Shown: one piece after another, positions 47,295 to 59,783 of the stretch
Position numbering within the stretch: the stretch's first letter is position 1
How the letters are laid out: each line of letters opens with the position of its first letter
Notes under the pieces: generated by a model
Database searches by the model: none
What the model saw: the letters and a program-made list of their open reading frames with translations, nothing else
What the model was told of the DNA's origin: nothing
NCBI GenBank assembly: GCA_003024785.1
Contig: PUQB01000245.1
Coordinates: forward strand, 1 to 64,000
Source of the DNA: Selaginella tamariscina
Taxonomy: Eukaryota > Streptophyta > Lycopodiopsida > Selaginellales > Selaginellaceae
Direction: 5' to 3'
Length of the DNA: 64,000 nucleotides
Translations under genes and position numbers: made by a program

Positions 47295-48280
47295 AGATAA
47301 AAACACACACATATATATGTGTGTGTGTGTATATATATGTATGTATGTATGTATAGGAGTGTACGTGTGTGTGCAAGAGATAGATAAATAAATAAACTTA
47401 TACAGTACTGGTACACCTAATATATGTGTGTACATAGGTATATATATGTGTGTATATGTATATCGTGTGTATGCGTGTGAGCGAAACAAATAAAATCATA
47501 CAGATAAACAAACACACACACACACATATATATATACACAGGAGTGTGCGTGTGTGTGCCAAAGATAAAACTAATAAATAAATAAAATTATACAGATAAA
47601 CACACATATATATGTGTGTATATAGATATATAATCTATAGAGAAAGAGAGAGAGTCTGTGAATATATAAGCATATATATAAACTAGTGTTGTATGTATGT
47701 ATATATGTATATAGGTATATATATGTGTATATGTATATTGTGTGTATGCGTGTGTGAGCGAAACAAATAAAATCATACAGATAAACAAACACACACACAC
47801 ACACATATACATACACAGGAGTGTGCGTGTGTGTGCGAGAGATAAAACTAATAAATAAATAAAATTATACAGATAAACACACACATATATATATGTGTGT
47901 ATATTATGAATATATAAGCATATATATAAACTAGTGTTGTATACTATTTGTTAATATGCATTGATTATATATATATATATATATATATAGTGTGTGTGTG
48001 TGTGTGTGTGTAAAGCAAGATCAATAAAAAAAATTTACAGATACTGGTACACATAATATATGTATGTATATATGTATATAGGTATATATATTATATGTGT
48101 ATATGTATATCGTGTGTATGCGTGTGTGAGCGAAACAAATAAATCATACAGACACATATACATACACAGGAGTGTGCGTGTGTGTGCGAGAGATAAAACT
48201 AAGAAAAAAAATTATACGCACACTCCTATACATATATACATACATACACACACACACACACACAGATCTCACCTGTGTGC
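47295..48280. repeat. Microsatellite block, copy B
   Basis: The same compound TA/TG/CA block as in copy A, about 180 bp shorter, with one TG run much reduced. Confidence 0.9.
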
Positions 48281-48626
48281 ACAGCCGCCGCCGCCGCCTC
48301 TTGAAACCCTAAGAATATACCTAAACCCTAAAGGAATTAAATATATATATCAACCCTAATAGAATATTCCTTCTGAGAATATACTTAAACCCTAAAAAGA
48401 ATAAAATATAGATTCGCCCTAAACGAATATTCTTTCATTATATTATTAGCGCGTGCGTGTGTGTGGGTGTATCACATACACCTCAAAAATATAAATCATG
48501 CAGGGATTTAACATGTGTGTGTCCATGAGAGTGTTAAAGTTTCATGTGTACACATTGCATATATTAATACACATAATATATACATACACACGTGTATACA
48601 CACAGACATACACACATATTACATGG

Positions 48627-48657
48627 GTTTAGGGTTTAGGGTTTAGGGTTTTGGATT
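48627..48657 (+). repeat. Telomere-like (GGGTTTA)n tract, copy B
   Basis: Three to four consecutive units, matching 27701-27732. Confidence 0.85.
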
Positions 48658-49093
48658 TAGGATGGATCATGCATGGTGTGTATGTATGAGAGAAGAGAGA
48701 GTGTTGAAAAATTATTTTTGTACACATTGCATATATTAGTACACATATATACTTACACATATTATACACAGATATACATACATAGTATATGAGAGAAGAG
48801 AGACAGTACATATTAATATGGATCATGCATGGTGTGTATTATACACACAGACATACATACATATTAGTACATAATATTAGAGAGACCGAGTACATATTAT
48901 AGATCATGCATGGTGTGTATGTTTGAGAGAAGAGAGACAGTACATATTAACATGGATCATGCATGGTGTGTATGTATGAGAGAAGACAGAAAGTACACAT
49001 ATATACATACAGAGTACACATATATACATGCACACGTGTATACACACAGACATACATACATATTACATGAGTAAATTCATTTGTGTTACATAT

Positions 49094-49122
49094 TAGGGTT
49101 TAGGGTTTAGGGTTTAGGGTTT
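49094..49122 (+). repeat. Second telomere-like (GGGTTTA)n tract, copy B
   Basis: Four consecutive units, matching 28175-28204. Confidence 0.85.
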
Positions 49123-50718
49123 GCTCCCAACAAGCTTAATATAAATATTACACATGTAAATTCAATGTGTTACATATACACAGATTGAGTACATATATCA
49201 TACATGCGTTGAACATGATGTTTTCAATAAAGAAGCAACATATTTCTTCAGTTTGGTTTAGGGTTGTGCATGTGTGTGCATATGTGTTTTTGTAAGTTCT
49301 TGTAATGCGTGTGTAAATTTATGATTGTGTTTATATATGTGTGCAAAACAAACATCGAATAATTAAGAAAAAAAATTAATAAACACACTAGGAACATATT
49401 TTAAATTATACATAATAATATATGATTTTATCTAATATATAGCCATATATAGTTTTAATAATATATATTAATTTAATATTGATAAAAAGGTTTAACATTG
49501 AAATATTCTTGAAATAATAAGAAATTAATTGAGAAAATCCCATTAATATATACAAATGTAAATTAAGTACTCAAATAATTAACTAAATTAATTATCATAA
49601 TCATGTTTAATATTGGAATATTCTTGGAATAATAAGAAAATAATAAAGAATATCCCATTAATATAAAGAAGATTAATTACTCAAGTAATTAAGGAAATGA
49701 TATTAATATATATATTATTAAAACTATATATGACTATATATTAGATAAAATGATGTATTATTATGTATAATTTAAAATATGTTCATAGTGTGTATTAATT
49801 TAATATTGATAATAAGGTTTAACACATGAATATTCTTGAAATAATAACAAATTAATTGAGAAAATCCCATTAATATATACAAATGTAGAATAATTACTGC
49901 AATAATTAAGAACAAGACTAATTTAATTATGATAATCAGGTTTAATATTAGAATATTCTTCAAATATTAATAAAATATTAAAGAATATCCCATTGATACT
50001 AGGAAATGAAAACTAAATACTCGAGTAATTAAGAAAATAATAATAATAAACAGACTATGAATATATTTTAAATGATACATAATAATATATCAATTTATTT
50101 ATTGTATAAGTATATATTTATATATATATATAATATAAATATACTTGAATACTAAGAATGTAGAATATAGTCTAAAATTTCGTAATATTAAACAGCTTGA
50201 ATCACTTGAATAACATTAAATGCAATTTTAAAATACTCATTGGAACTGGAGAGTATATATGTCAGAGTGTCGGATATTTGTGTCAACTCATCTTAAATTT
50301 TATTTTCTGTTCTTTTTAAAAAATTTGAATTTCTGACATATGTATTGTCGGTCTGACATGTAAATTTGAAAATGCATTTAATTTCCCACTCAAATTCAGA
50401 TCTGGTTCTTTCTCCGGCAAGGGTTTCTTCATTTCTGTATTTTTCACTCTTTAGATCTTCTTTTTTCTTCATAGTGATCATCTCAGGAGCGAGATTAAAT
50501 TGGGTGCTATTCTTTATAGGAAAGCACGGCGCCTTCAGTGCTGTTTACAAGTAAGTATTATAAACAAATTTAAAAATACTTATTAAGATTCACTCTCTTA
50601 CATTCTCTCTTAAAATTACAATTTAGGGGTTTAAATGCATTAGGATTATAATATATTCCGTTAGGGATTTATCACGTTTAAATATCCTTTTAACTTAATA
50701 TTCTAGGTTAACCGGGGC

Positions 50719-51494
50719 GGCGGGATTAATCCGGCCATTTCTTTTTCGCCTCTTTGAAGAAGTGGCGGGATTAATCCCGCCACCATCTCCCGGGCAATGC
50801 TTCTCCGCCACTGAAAAAGAGTGGCGGGATTAATCCCGTCGATAACCTTCTCAACTGATGAAGAGTTACCAGAATTTATTAGAAAGAGTTGTCGGCGGGA
50901 TTAATCCCGCCAACCATTTTAGGAGGCAGGGAAGGGGTGGCGGGATTAATCTCGCCACCACTTCCTGTTTTAAAGATTTGGGGACAGGATTTATCCCGAG
51001 ATCTCTTTGAAATCATAGTTTTGGAGAGAGTTATGTGCGGGTTTAATCCCGCCACCCATTCCCCGTCGTAAGAATTGTGGGCGGGATTAATCCCGCCTTG
51101 GACTCCCTCCGACAAGGAAGAGCCGGCGGGATTAATCCCGCCGCCTCTTCCTCCGACGAGGAAGGAGTCCGGCGGGATTAATCCCGCCGACTCTCTCCGG
51201 CGAGGATGAGTCGGCGGGATTAATCCCGCCGGACTCCCTTCCTCGTCGGAGAGAGTCGGCGGGATTAATCCCGCCGGACTCCCCCGAGGAGGAAGAGGCG
51301 GCGGGATTAATCCCGCCGGCTCTTCCTTGTCGGAGGGAGTCCAAGGCGGGATTAATCCCGCCGACTCTCTCCGAAGGGGGAGTCGGCGGCGGGATTAATC
51401 CCGCCGACTCTCTCCGAAGGGGTTGAGTCGGCGGCGGGATTAATCCCGCCGACCGTTCCTCGTCGGAGGGATTCGTGGCGGGATTAATCCCGCC
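50719..51494. repeat. Palindrome array 2, copy B
   Basis: The same array as in copy A, but about 130 bp shorter through loss of about three units. It lies inside the predicted leader intron 50551-51642 (TTTACAA|GTAAGT to TGTGCAG|GACAAT) of the transposase-like gene. Confidence 0.95.
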
Positions 51495-51648
51495 CATCAG
51501 TTGTATTAATCAAACATGAGATATTATCTCTAAACATAATTATGTATTATTGCATATGCATATTATTAAGTAACCGTAATTCAGATTTCTTAAAAATATT
51601 GCATAAACAGATATCATAAATAATACAATTATTTATGTGCAGGACAAT

Positions 51649-54600
51649 ATGTTTAATACTGGAGATAAAGTATGTCTTCTTCGGAACAACGAGATAGTTG
51701 GCACTGGAACTGTGGAAGTTCGAGATAATAATGCATCATGTCACAATATTTCCCAAGGATCTTGTGTGTACGTATGGGTGAACACCATTTCAAGCATGTT
51801 GAGGTTCTGGGAATGGAATTTGAGGAGGGTTCTCCTGTATTGTGGAATTTGGATGAAGTCAAGGCTGACACAGAATATGCAGAGTCACAAACAAATAGTA
51901 GCACGAGTTTACCAGATGATGGCTTGCCTGCTGTGATGGATGAGGTGATTCTCTTTCTTCGTGAGATTGAAGTCGGAAGAGGCATCATCACAGCTATAAA
52001 TCCAATGGAAGCAGTGTCAGAAGAGAAACTAGGGTCCGACTTCGTGGGTGTAGTTGTGACAGAGGTTTCACCTAATGGCACATTGTATCCTGGATCCCTC
52101 GTGAGGTGGCGAACATCTGAATTAAGACGGCAAGATGGTTCAACATATTCTGGGTTGGATTTCAATAATAACAACCCGGAAGAACAACTCATATTTGAAG
52201 AGGTTCCTTGCATTGGTCCTATTGTAAGAAAAAGGCGATTCATGGGTTGTAGATCTTCCCCTGCAAGTTTCAGCAAGAGGGTAAAGATGGATCCTACATC
52301 TTCCGAAAGTGTTACGAGCATTTCCACGATTGACTGTTGCAAGAAGAAGTGTTGTCAGATGGCAGACCGGAATGAAATTACCCAATGTAGACATGTCTTT
52401 CGTATGCTCACCCAAAAGCAAAGGCATGAGTTTGTATATGCTGCACTAACTGGGTGTATTGATGGAATGGCCTCGGACACAGGTTATCAGAGTACATCCA
52501 TGGTATTTAATAAGGTGGCCATCTGCTTCAAAGCTTGGTACAGTATATACGGGATCCCAAAGACCACGTTCTACCGTCGGAGGGATGAGTGGCTAGATGG
52601 AGCGCGAACCTCAGTTCATGGGAACACGCTTGGTCAAAACCCGCTCTCACATCATGGCAGCCATAGAGATACTCAAGGCTTTTGTGGAAGCAAATGCAGA
52701 CAGGATGCCTCACAAATGCCGAACCACAAATGCAGGGGTCAGGGAAAATCTCAAGGTTTTACCTTCAATCTACACTCAATTGAAACTGTGTGAACATGTG
52801 AACAAGTGCCTCAGTTTGATGGGGCTCCAAGCAATCTGCACTGGTACCTTCAACAACATATGGAATACTCATTTTAAGGATGTGGAGATTGCAAAACACT
52901 CTAGCTTTTCTAAGTGTGACACTTGTACATCATTGAAGGCTGCAGAGGCTTGTGCAAAAACCTTGGTGGAGATCACTACCATTCAAAGGAAGATGGAGGC
53001 CCACATGATTGCACAACAAACTTGTCGGTCTCAGTACTATGCACACCGCATGCTTTCTGTGTCACGCCCATCAGAGTACCTGTGCTTGATCCATGACAAG
53101 ATGGATCATTCAAAGACCAGCATTCCAAAGCTCTTTGCAACACCAAAGTGCCTTGGAAATGTCATGAAACTTCCGATTTCTTTAACAGGTGTGCTAACAC
53201 ATGGACACGGTTGTGAGTCATATGGACACTTTTCACTTCCACATTGGTCTAGCGACTCCAATTTCACTATTGGGTCGTTAGCCATGTGTTTCAGAAACCT
53301 TGAAGCCCACTCACAGACAAGTCCTATCAGTGATCTCAAAGTGAAGAAACAACACCTTCAACCTTTACATAATGCTCTCATGAACACGTCTGCACTTGAG
53401 GCTACTTGGGAATATGAGAGGCATTGTCAGCAACCTGCACAAAAAACAGATGGCCCTGTTGAGAGTTCAGGTTCAGTGGAGGGATCTAGCTCAAATAGTG
53501 TACATGTGTCCTCAACATCAAATAAGCTTCCTCGTCATTTGCTTTTACAGATGGATAATTGTGCAGGCGAGAACAAAAATAGGTAAATCATTTTACTTAA
53601 GGGTTTCTCAAGCTCATACTTACTTTTATTTTCTAGATATGTGCTAGCATACTTGTCAATGCTTGTTGCCAAAGGTGTGTTTGAAACAATCACGCTCAGT
53701 TTCCTTATGGTTGGTCACACTCATGAAGATATTGATGCGTTCTTCAGCAAGGTCTCCAACTCTACAAAAAGGACAAGTGCACTTACCTTACCGCATATGA
53801 TGAATCTTTTTGAAAATTGCATCTCCAAAAAAAGTTGTGCTTTGCTTGTGACTGAGGTGCCAGACTTCAAAAAATTTCTCAAGGAGTATATAAAAGAAGG
53901 GAGTGATTCTTTAGTTGGTCACCTTGTGCCGCTACAATTCTTTTTCTCCATACGAGATGGTATACCTATTATGCAGTACAAGTTACGGCCATCAGAGCAG
54001 GAGTGGTTACCGAAAGAGGGCTTAATGCTCTTCAAAAGTGGAGAGGATGGAAAGCCACTTCTCCCAGAAGGACAACCAGACCCTATTCCATTGAGTGCCC
54101 AGCTCAAGGAACAAGAGGTTATTATTGATGGCATCAAAAAATATGTGGCATGGGTTCAAAAATCGATGCCAAAGAATTCTGATAAGGCAACTGGTTACTC
54201 AGAACTATATAAGCATGTGGTCAACTATTGGGAGACTGTTGTTCGAGAGTTGGAAGGGCCTACTGTCACAAGTACAGAATTGCAACACCCTTTCTGGCCT
54301 AAAACAAGGTGGCGAGAGGAGATTGAAATGACATCACTGAGCACAGACGACATAGAAGCCAGTAGTGATGTGGAAGTGCAAACCCCACACTTTGTTGGAC
54401 AAAGGAACCAAAAACCTAAAGCATACTTTGATTGCTGCAAGGATCTTCAAAAACTAATGATGGTTCTCATTACTCCAGATGCGTCATATAATCAGCCTAT
54501 TTGGATGGGTCAAATTATCGACACACCTGAAGTAATCACAAAAAATAGTATTGTTAAGGTTGCATGGTTCAAACCACAAAAAAGGCGACACGAGAAGGAG

Positions 54601-54765
54601 AGCGAAAGATATAATGGATGCCTAGAGAAAACATGGTCTCCCAATCAAAAAGACCCAGCATGTTTTATAAATGTTAAATCCATTCGATATGGGTGGATGT
54701 CAAGAAGCGTTGATAAAGTCACGATTAACAAAACTGCAAGGGAATGTATGTTTTCTGAAGCTTAA
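51649..54765 (+). CDS. DUF7869-type putative transposase, copy B (two small frameshifts)
   Basis: The ancestral protein would be about 1,000 aa. The N-terminal part has MFNTGDKVCLLRNNEIVGTG and VVVTEVSPNGTLYPGSLVRW. A Cys-rich block follows (CCKKKCCQMADRNEITQC), then the family-typical FRMLTQKQRHEFVYAALTG, AICFKAWYSIYGIPKTTFYR and SFSKCDTCTSLKAA. The C-terminal domain matches the DUF7869 pattern: LCLIHDKMDHSK, LLLQMDNCAGENKNR, a 54-bp intron (53583-53636), YVLAYLSMLVAKGVFE and FLMVGHTHEDIDAFFSKVS. The conserved D, DN and HxHxDxD residues could form a DDE/D-type active site (inference). Frame breaks at about 51780 and 52625 are absent from copy A. The gene points towards the right TIR and is divergent from the ParB-like gene. 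Confidence 0.8.
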
Positions 54766-55210
54766 AGCAATTACAAAATTATAAAATATCATATATTTAA
54801 TATTCATAATTATTATAAACTCTTTAATAATAGTACCAAATTGTATACTTAACTATATAAATTTAAAAAATGATATGGAAGATTGACTATATTATTATAG
54901 GATTTTATATATATATTATTACTACTACAAATTTTTAATTAATAATGTTATATTTAAATATTAATATTTTAATAACAACATCAATATTTATATAATGTAC
55001 CTCTTATGCTCTTCCTTAATTGTTATATTAGGCAATATATTATATAATTTAATACATTCTACTTTTATAATGTTATTAATTTTTGTTCAATGAATGCTAT
55101 AATTTATTAAAGGGTAGAATACAAAATAGAATATTCTAAAGAATATTCTCTTTTCAAACATATATTCTAAAGAATATTCCTTTAATATTAGAAAATGCTA
55201 ATTAAATAGC
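54766..55210. other. AT-rich tail of copy B up to the junction
   Basis: It matches copy A to about 34359 but has a short duplication around an AGAATATTC motif at 55132-55180. No gene is seen. Confidence 0.6.
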
Positions 55211-55326
55211 TTTATTCTCTTACTTTTTTGTGAGAACCGATGGTTACTTAAACGCGTGGAAAAGTACTACATGTGAAGCTATAAAAAGCCATCTCTTGCT
55301 ACATGGTTAGGTCAATTTCAAGTAGC
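55211..55326 (+). repeat. Left TIR of the Dof-carrying element, locus 2 (truncated)
   Basis: Matches the inner part of the TIR at 37366-37573 and keeps the TATA box (55279-55288). Confidence 0.8.
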
Positions 55327-55488
55327 AACTAGCGTCTGGTACTCACCCTTTTAACCCTTTTCACTTAGACATAGCCTTTTTTGAGATAACAGATCATCGT
55401 CATTCGAAGCCATTGGCTTTTGATAGGATTCTAGTCTATTTCTTTAACATTTCTTGGTTACACATTTCCCCTTAATAAAAAAGAACAA

Positions 55489-56632
55489 ATGGGATCGTTG
55501 TTGGGGAATCTTCCCTCTTATAATCCAAGGAATTTCAGCAAGATGAAGCGATCAACTCATGGTACGTTTCCTTCCACCCTTTTTACCCTTTTATATTTCC
55601 CTTGTTAATTAATAGGATTCATTTCAGACAATTTTTATTCTTATAATTTGGATACTTTCACCCAATTGAAGTATTTAACGCCTGGTATGGTTCCAATCCA
55701 TCTTTTTCTCTTTTGCTTATATAATACATTTTATAGTGTCAGTTCATACAAAGCAAGTGGAAACCTTGTTGGACAAGTTTCATTCTTGCAATTCAAACAA
55801 TTTTAATTCGCCAGACACTCATGTAAGTTTTATGTATGCACATACATATTCATTTGTATAAACGTGCGTGATGATATTGTATTAATCAGTTAAGTTTATA
55901 CTCATGGTTCTTATTAATTAAGAAGATATTATACACTTTTTAACATTTTTATTTCTTATTATCAATAATCAATTTTATTAATTGATACATACATATATAT
56001 ATATATATATAACACGTGTGTGAGAGAGAGAAAGAGAGAGTACACAGTTAGTGATGAATTTGATTATATACAGGTTATCGAGAAGGAAATTGACAATGAA
56101 CAAGAAGCCTTACATGTCGCAGAAGAGATATTGAGAAGCCAGAGACCTGAATTGGAAAGGCTAATGGCTTCCTTAGGGGAAAATGCAAATCTCGAGGATA
56201 TGAAGAAGGTTTTCCGTGATCACAGTTTCATGTGTCCCCATTGTAGATCCCACAAAACTGTCTTTGAGCAATTCAACAATCTCAAACGAGGCCGGTATGT
56301 GTGAGTGCATTGCACGCGTGTGTGTGTTATATACATCTTAAATACACTATAGTAACAGGAGTTGCCAACCACGATATAAGTGCCGTTCATGTAAGAAATC
56401 ATGGACAATAGGGGGAAGGAGGTTCAAGATCAAAAGGCAAGAACAAAATGAACCGGTTAAGCATTATGACTGTCCAAGTTGCAAGTCAGATAATACGAGG
56501 TTTGATTACTACAACAATGGTAACAAGATGCAGCCGTCCTACGTTTGTAGACAATGCAAGATCAAGTTTAAACCCCTTTCACGCCAAAGGAAGGATAAAA
56601 GGGGTCCCAAGGTGGACGAGCTTAGTCATTGA
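55489..56632 (+). CDS. Protein with two tandem Dof-type zinc fingers, locus 2
   Basis: It has the same five-exon structure and 236-aa length as 37736-38878. The protein differs at one visible residue: LSRQRKD here, LSCQRKD in locus 1. The Arg is the likelier ancestral state because it continues the basic tail. The first donor reads G|GTACGT here. All Cys ligands of both fingers are intact. The TATA box is 201 bp upstream of the start codon. Confidence 0.8.
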
Positions 56633-56898
56633 TCTTCCTACACATGGCATGTATTCCCTATTGTTACCCTTTTACAAAGAGTTACATTTGTCAATAAATC
56701 TTGACCATAATACACATACACACATCCACACACAAACATACACATATATATCATATTTATCTATTCTTATTAATTAGTGGTGGTCCTCTCCTTCTTCTTC
56801 CTCGACACCAGCCATCGAAGTCCAAGGATTTGCCTCATACTGCCCTCTTCAATTGCATGGATTATCCCACGTGAAGTAAAGATGGTCCATTCGAGAGC

Positions 56899-57042
56899 AT
56901 GAATGGGGTGACTGAAGCAAAAATCATGTGTGCAACGACGTTGGTTGATGATACGTTGAACTTATTTGAGGCTACAAATGGAGATGAGATTGCATCTTAT
57001 CTTATTGAGAAGTTGGTGCAAGATTACATAGACTATCTGTGA
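56899..57042 (+). CDS. Short conserved-looking ORF downstream of the Dof-type gene, locus 2
   Basis: Identical 47-codon frame to 39145-39288. Confidence 0.35.
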   Translation: MNGVTEAKIMCATTLVDDTLNLFEATNGDEIASYLIEKLVQDYIDYL

Positions 57043-57049
57043 ACTTGAT

Positions 57050-57556
57050 TACGAATGTTAAAGGCATTCAACAAGGACGATGTTGTCAACCTACAATGAA
57101 GTTTGCAGTGTTTTCATTCTTGGTTTAGCACGCAAAAGGACACACCTACATAGATACATATTCACAATACTTATACTTGAAACATCCTTCCACATGTACA
57201 CACTTAAAGAGGTAGAGGCAGAGGCAAATGCTACAAGAAAGGTTATAAAGACATTTAAGGCATTTATTTATTTATTTTAATCATTTAATTACATTACAAG
57301 TTAAATGCATAACATATAAAACTGCATATCGCACCAATTGACTACAATCTAGAACTATACATTGTGTCAATCGATTATAACTTAGAACTACATGTCACAG
57401 CAATGAACAATGTCTTAGAACTGCAGGTTGGTTTAAATACATACATTTATATAACCTATTACATTTTGCAATAGATTGTTTACATGACACACATATTCTT
57501 CATCTTTACATGTAAACACTATATGGACGATATAAACATGCCCCATTTTATGTATT

Positions 57557-57588
<32 letters not shown>

Positions 57589-58236
57589 CATACATATTAT
57601 ATATGTTTTAATAAATAGATAACTTTTTCTATGCATCTTATTAGTTGGTAACTATGTGTTATGCATCACATATATAAATATCTAGATTCTTTTGTTTTAT
57701 ACATGTTTTAATATTTGAATGTTTGTCTTGGAATAAGGGGTTAGAGAGAGTGACAATTGTGTATTAGTTCATTGTTAATAAAACATAATATTTTAAAAAG
57801 TGCATGTGTACACAAATTATATAAATGCGATGTAGAAATATATATGGGCCTTACGATGAAGCATAATTTGTGATACAAAAGATAAATAAAACAAGGTACA
57901 AATGAATTATTTTGTTTAAATATTTTATATTTTACAACAATACTTTTTTAATCACTAGCATATTTCATGGGTTTGTTAGCCTAGAGTGGATATTAAACAT
58001 TTATTAGACACTTTTTTACTATTAATTTTTAAAAGAAGATGTATTCATGTCAATCTATATAAAGTAGCATCAAACATTGTTATTTAAATAATAATGAGAG
58101 CTAAATTTAAAATAAATATCTTTTTATTATTCTTTATGTACACATACACACATAATATGTCTCAACATACAAACATTTATTGTTGTAACTCTCTAAATCC
58201 TAGACATTCATTCCATTATTTGTTGAATATAGAATC
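57050..58236. other. AT-rich interior of the Dof-carrying element, locus 2
   Basis: Matches 39300-40487, including the TG/TA microsatellite. No gene is seen. Confidence 0.6.
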
Positions 58237-58240
58237 ATGT
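58237..58240. other. Unoccupied insertion site of the large transposon (ATGT)
   Basis: GAATC-ATGT-TGTGATCC is continuous here. Locus 1 has GAATC-ATGT before copy B and ATGT-TGTGATCC after copy A, which defines both the element ends and a 4-bp target duplication. Confidence 0.8.
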
Positions 58241-58865
58241 TGTGATCCACTCAATAGTATATACTTTTTAAGGATCATTAACATAAACATAAAAGTAATC
58301 ACAGTAAACATGTTTTGTTATTTCCAAATTAAGTTTGAGAGTTTTTTATTAAGACTAAATTCATCATGTTAATTTTTATAAAATGAAAACACACGAAAGA
58401 ATAAAAGACATTGATATAATTCAAATACAAATATGCGTGGATATTTATATAGAGGCTAACGTGAGTATGAAATACATACTAGGGAATTTTAATTTCCCTT
58501 TGGGATGTGTTTTATCTTTCCAAGCGTGAACGTGCCCATGTGGGATTTATTTATTAGACAAACGACAATTTAGAAATAATGATATATATTCTCAAATAAT
58601 TAAGTTAATCTATAAATAAAGTTCATTTTTAACTTTCCACACCGAAAATTATTTTTATTTTTATTTTTACATATGTTTGGATTATTTTTCTCTACTCAAT
58701 CAAGTAAATATATGTGAGTACATATATATACCTAATTGAGTAAAAAAAAATAAAAGAGAAACATATATAGCTTATTATGATGCATCAAAATCATTTTGTT
58801 ACAATAAGCATATGTACATTTGTATAAAATTCTTGATATTTAGAAATAAACCCTTGTACATTAGT

Positions 58866-59237
58866 TCAATTTGGAGACGGGGTAACACTCGTGGATGTAC
58901 AATGAATACATGATTTATCATCTTGTAGTGCAAGGAAGACATCATCCTTAATTGCTTCAGCTATTCCATGAAACATATATAAGTCTTGCTCTGAACTTGT
59001 CATCTTCCTCACATTCCTCATAGGTCTTGGAAATTTGAGTTGCCGAGCATCGAATTGGTTTTCAGCACATAGCTTGATTCCTAATTGAAGACCACTCATT
59101 GATATGTTAGCCAATCGTATAGGATATTCAAACTTATTATGCTGGAATTCTATCCCAAGCTTGAGTGCCAACTCTTTTTCCACCTCCAAAAGGTAGTTGT
59201 CACTGGTCCTTACTTTTATATTGTATAAAAAACTCAT
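58866..59237 (-). CDS. Unknown 123-aa protein of the Dof-carrying element, locus 2
   Basis: Identical protein to 35049-35420. Here the TIR promoter keeps a full TATA box on the minus strand (59402-59392), 155 bp upstream of the start codon, and the same leader intron sites are present. Confidence 0.6.
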   Translation of the reverse strand: MSFLYNIKVRTSDNYLLEVEKELALKLGIEFQHNKFEYPIRLANISMSGLQLGIKLCAENQFDARQLKFPRPMRNVRKMTSSEQDLYMFHGIAEAIKDDVFLALQDDKSCIHCTSTSVTPSPN

Positions 59238-59353
59238 GATAGCTCTATACCTGTAAAAACATTGAATGACATCTTTTCTTTATAAAAAAATCAAACACAA
59301 CTCAAAATTTTCTTAAGTAAAAAAGAAACCTTACCTAGGTAGCCTTAATAAGG

Positions 59354-59567
59354 CGCTACTTGAAATTGACCTAACCATGTAGCAAGAGATAGCTTTTTAT
59401 AGTTTCACGTGGTACTTTTCCACGTGGTTAAGTGACCATCGGTTCTCACAAAACAATAAGAGAATTGAAAATAAACTTTATTGACTGTCAGATCCATTTT
59501 GGGTTCATCAATTTGTATAACAAAAATAAGGAAATAAAAAGAAAACTCTATTGGCTATAGGATCCAT
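59354..59567 (-). repeat. Right TIR of the Dof-carrying element, locus 2
   Basis: Inverted match to 37366-37573, with two CACGTGG motifs and a TATA box. Confidence 0.85.
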
Positions 59568-59783
59568 CTTGAGTCTTCATCTTACATTTCAATTTTGTTA
59601 TATATCAATGATATAACTAATTATGTTTAAATATTAGCCTCTTTATATTAGTACACAGATATATGTGAATGATATTTATAGGTTGAATTAATATGCTCAC
59701 CAAGCAATATAGCAGAATCCTTATGTTAATATATACATTATATTTTTAATTATATAATAGATTTACTAATAATATTACCAAGC
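59568..59783. other. Shared flank of the Dof-carrying element
   Basis: It matches 35750-35967 up to the shared AAGC at 59780, where the sequence switches to the truncated copy of the 530-aa gene. Confidence 0.65.

Larger units (their letters stand above)
48281..50460. other. Non-coding centre of the divergent intergenic region, copy B
   Basis: Same order as in copy A: CCG patch, telomere-like tracts, GATCATGCATGG tandem blocks, then AT-rich tandem units. No gene is seen. Confidence 0.7.
40492..55211. mobile_element. Large DNA transposon, copy B (right TIR missing)
   Basis: It has the same content and order as copy A, but its genes are in better condition. The left TIR starts at 40492. The right end is lost: homology to copy A stops at AAATAGCT (about 55209), about 60 bp short of the right TIR (copy A 34359 versus 34419), and the sequence jumps into the left TIR of another Dof-carrying element. 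Palindrome array 1 is larger here (1.54 kb versus 1.22 kb), array 2 is shorter, and a 57-bp tandem duplication is private to this copy. Confidence 0.8.
55211..59567. mobile_element. Dof-carrying DNA element, locus 2 (uninterrupted)
   Basis: It runs from a left TIR (truncated by about 95 bp at the junction with copy B) to a right TIR at 59354-59567. It carries the Dof-type gene on the plus strand and the 123-aa gene on the minus strand. The site that holds the large transposon in the other copy is empty at 58237-58240. I see no transposase in it, so it is probably non-autonomous. The long TIRs recall Mutator-like elements, but no matching target duplication was found. Confidence 0.75.
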
